Assembly: GCA_949987565.1 (NCBI GenBank)
Contig: OX465107.1
Coordinates: 7,503,772 to 7,567,771 of the forward strand
From: Luidia sarsii
Taxonomy: Eukaryota > Echinodermata > Asteroidea > Paxillosida > Luidiidae
DNA length: 64,000 nt
Direction: 5' to 3'
A program made the position numbers and the translations under genes. Under the pieces are notes generated by a model. That model saw nothing but the letters and a program-made list of their open reading frames with translations, did no database searches and was not told the origin of the DNA. Below, in pieces: positions 62,250-64,000 of the stretch; within the stretch, counting starts at the first letter, position 1, and every line of letters begins with the position of its first letter.

Positions 62250-62625
62250 ATGTACATGTATATGTACATGCACATGTACATGTGCATGTACATGTACATG
62301 CACATGTACATGTGCATGTACATGTACATGTACATCATACATGTACACTGTGCATGTACATGTACAGTACTATATAATTATATACATGTACATGTACATG
62401 TACTGTATGTGGTGTACTACGTACAGTACATGTACTGTACATAATTACACATTTTATTGTGCATGTACATGTACAGTACATGTACATACGTACTGTACAT
62501 GTACATGTACATGTATGTACATGTACGTGTACACGTACACGTACTGTACACGTACATGTACGTGTACAAAATGTACATGTATGTACGTGTACATGTACAT
62601 GTACACAATGTACATGTACAGTGTT
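62250..62625. repeat. TACATG/GTACAT palindromic hexamer tract
   Basis: About 375 bp of 'acatgtacatgtgcatgtac' type, self-complementary throughout. Same motif as at 52075-52145. Confidence 0.95.
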
Positions 62626-63199
62626 TAGCTGATCCACAGCGCAAGCCAATCGTGTATCAGTGACCGGCTACCAACATAGCGGTTCCATCATTCTGCATAA
62701 GCGGTATTACTGGCATCGAAGTGGCTCTCATGCATATGCATGACACGGGTATTTAAATCGACGGGTTTCTTTAATTGTATTCAGGGGCACTGAGCCGCAT
62801 TGCGCACTTTCAACAAACCGCATCACGCGCTCTTGTCTAGCGCTGACGTATAAGGTCAATGAAACATGCAAAATAGTCCCCTCGCGCTGAAGCTGATTTC
62901 AATTGGATTCAAATGGAAATGGGAGTTAGGTGAAAAAAAACACCGAATATTGTGTTTCTGAGTCGAGGAGGATCGGGATGGATTTCTGTAGGTGGAATAT
63001 GCTCGATTCGAAGGGTATTCGAGTAAATATAACTTGAGCGCAATAATTCTGCGCAAATTAGAAATCCCAACCCGAGGCCGAGGCTGCACTGCGCATGTCC
63101 GGTTATCGTCCCTGCGCAAATGTCGTACGTTCCAAGAGGAAGGGAGTCCGAAATCACGGGTTTTTTCACGCAATTTTTGACCTAAACGACGAGGCTCCT

Positions 63200-63300
63200 T
63201 GCGACCAAGTTATTCCTGCGTATCGATAATATTTCCATCTCTCTCCCAGCCGTTTTTGTGCGCTGTCTGCGGCCTCTAAGTTCCCTGCTCAGCTGAAAAA
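63200..63300 (+). promoter_or_regulatory. Possible promoter and first non-coding exon of a gene to the right
   Basis: The AT-rich landscape gives way to a CpG-containing stretch (about 62760-63900). 'ctgctcagctgaaaaa' at 63285-63300 is followed by a strong donor gtgagt at 63301. No ATG frame with a recognisable product is present, so a 5'-UTR exon is the best reading, weakly supported. Confidence 0.25.
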
Positions 63301-64000
63301 GTGAGTACATTCGGGTCCCGGTTGATTCGGCGTGTTTCGTGCACTGTGCGCCGCCATGTCTAAGTGAATCACGTGGGGGCTGTTGAATCTCGGGGAATAG
63401 GGGAAGGCCAGAAACGACTGAAATAATGGCGGAATTCTAATAAATTAATGACTCGCCTCCCGGCTCGGTGATTGAATATGATCAAGTCTCACTTCTTGCG
63501 GAAATGACGGGTCGCTCGCGGGAAGGAGGGGTGAAAAAAAAGCCGGCGTGACCCAGGCCCGTCTCTCTGTGTGTGCATGGCAGTGTGGCTCCATTACTAA
63601 GTTACGTGGTCGTTACGTCGGCCACACGCAAGTGCAGAGCGGCTGGCGTAGGCGTAGCCACAGTTTTTCCCCTCCGATCCCGTTTCTTGTTTGGCTTTTG
63701 GAATAAACTGACATAATAATGACGCGTCGACGAATGAATTTTGAATAGCATCATATGATCTAAATATAACCTGGTCACTTCAATCAACATTTTCACATAT
63801 ATCGGACGGTGGCCGCTGGAGGAGTAGAGTTTTTTTTTGTCCTTCCCCCGTGACTGGGTCGGCCACCGTGAACCACGGGCTGACTGTCGTGTGCACAGTC
63901 ACCATGTAGCCAAAGGCTTGGACCGCTTTTCCCTTCCATATGTCTGCTTGTTTTTGTGTGGATGTTGAGTGTGGGGGTGAGTGAGTGTGTGTGTGTGCTT

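Overview
This window is animal nuclear DNA: spliced genes with GT-AG introns, long repeat-filled introns, abundant microsatellites and many short non-autonomous transposons. The palindrome-centred word TAGGCCTA recurs everywhere, a habit I associate with echinoderm and hemichordate genomes. Together with a single p75NTR-type receptor this suggests a marine invertebrate deuterostome, echinoderm or hemichordate more likely than amphioxus. The species is inferred, not proven.

Four protein-coding genes can be reconstructed exon by exon with matching splice phases. (1) Plus strand, 784-2925: the 3' three exons of an SLC16/monocarboxylate-transporter-like major facilitator; its 5' end lies left of the window. 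(2) Minus strand, 12528 down to 7249: a secreted or extracellular protein with a signal peptide, a 530-residue acidic Ser-Gly-rich region (likely glycosaminoglycan attachment) holding a 102-residue internal duplication, then five LDL-receptor class A modules. Its 3' end was not found. (3) Minus strand, 46126 down to 17955: a complete p75 neurotrophin receptor (NGFR) orthologue, 397 residues, with four TNFR cysteine-rich domains, a transmembrane segment and a death domain. The signal-peptide exon sits 24 kb upstream of the TNFR exon, so 21772-46045 is its first intron. (4) Plus strand, 48455-56285: a complete four-exon eIF1 (SUI1) gene, 111 residues, rather divergent in its N-terminal half, with a polyadenylation signal at 56729. 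NGFR and eIF1 are arranged head to head, with about 2.3 kb between their start codons.

The rest is repeat landscape. 2926-7248 holds tRNA-derived SINE copies, a 0.4-kb direct duplication and an orphan exon-like segment. The NGFR first intron holds a 1.1-kb pyrimidine tract, a 0.5-kb purine tract, a TCGAC-motif cluster and a 1-kb minisatellite with a 130-155-bp unit. The eIF1 introns hold a 0.93-kb foldback element, a 1.4-kb TIR transposon with 6-bp target duplications, a 0.54-kb MITE and ATCGAT-type repeats. 56.3-64 kb holds a palindromic MITE, a 93-bp dimeric satellite-like array, a trinucleotide tract and a TACATG tract, with a possible first exon of another gene near 63.2 kb. A hairpin-forming repeat ('GACGTTTCGATCCTAGCAGG') occurs about ten times, once nested in another MITE with an 11-bp target duplication.

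No CRISPR array, phage or viral gene, toxin gene or prokaryotic operon was seen.
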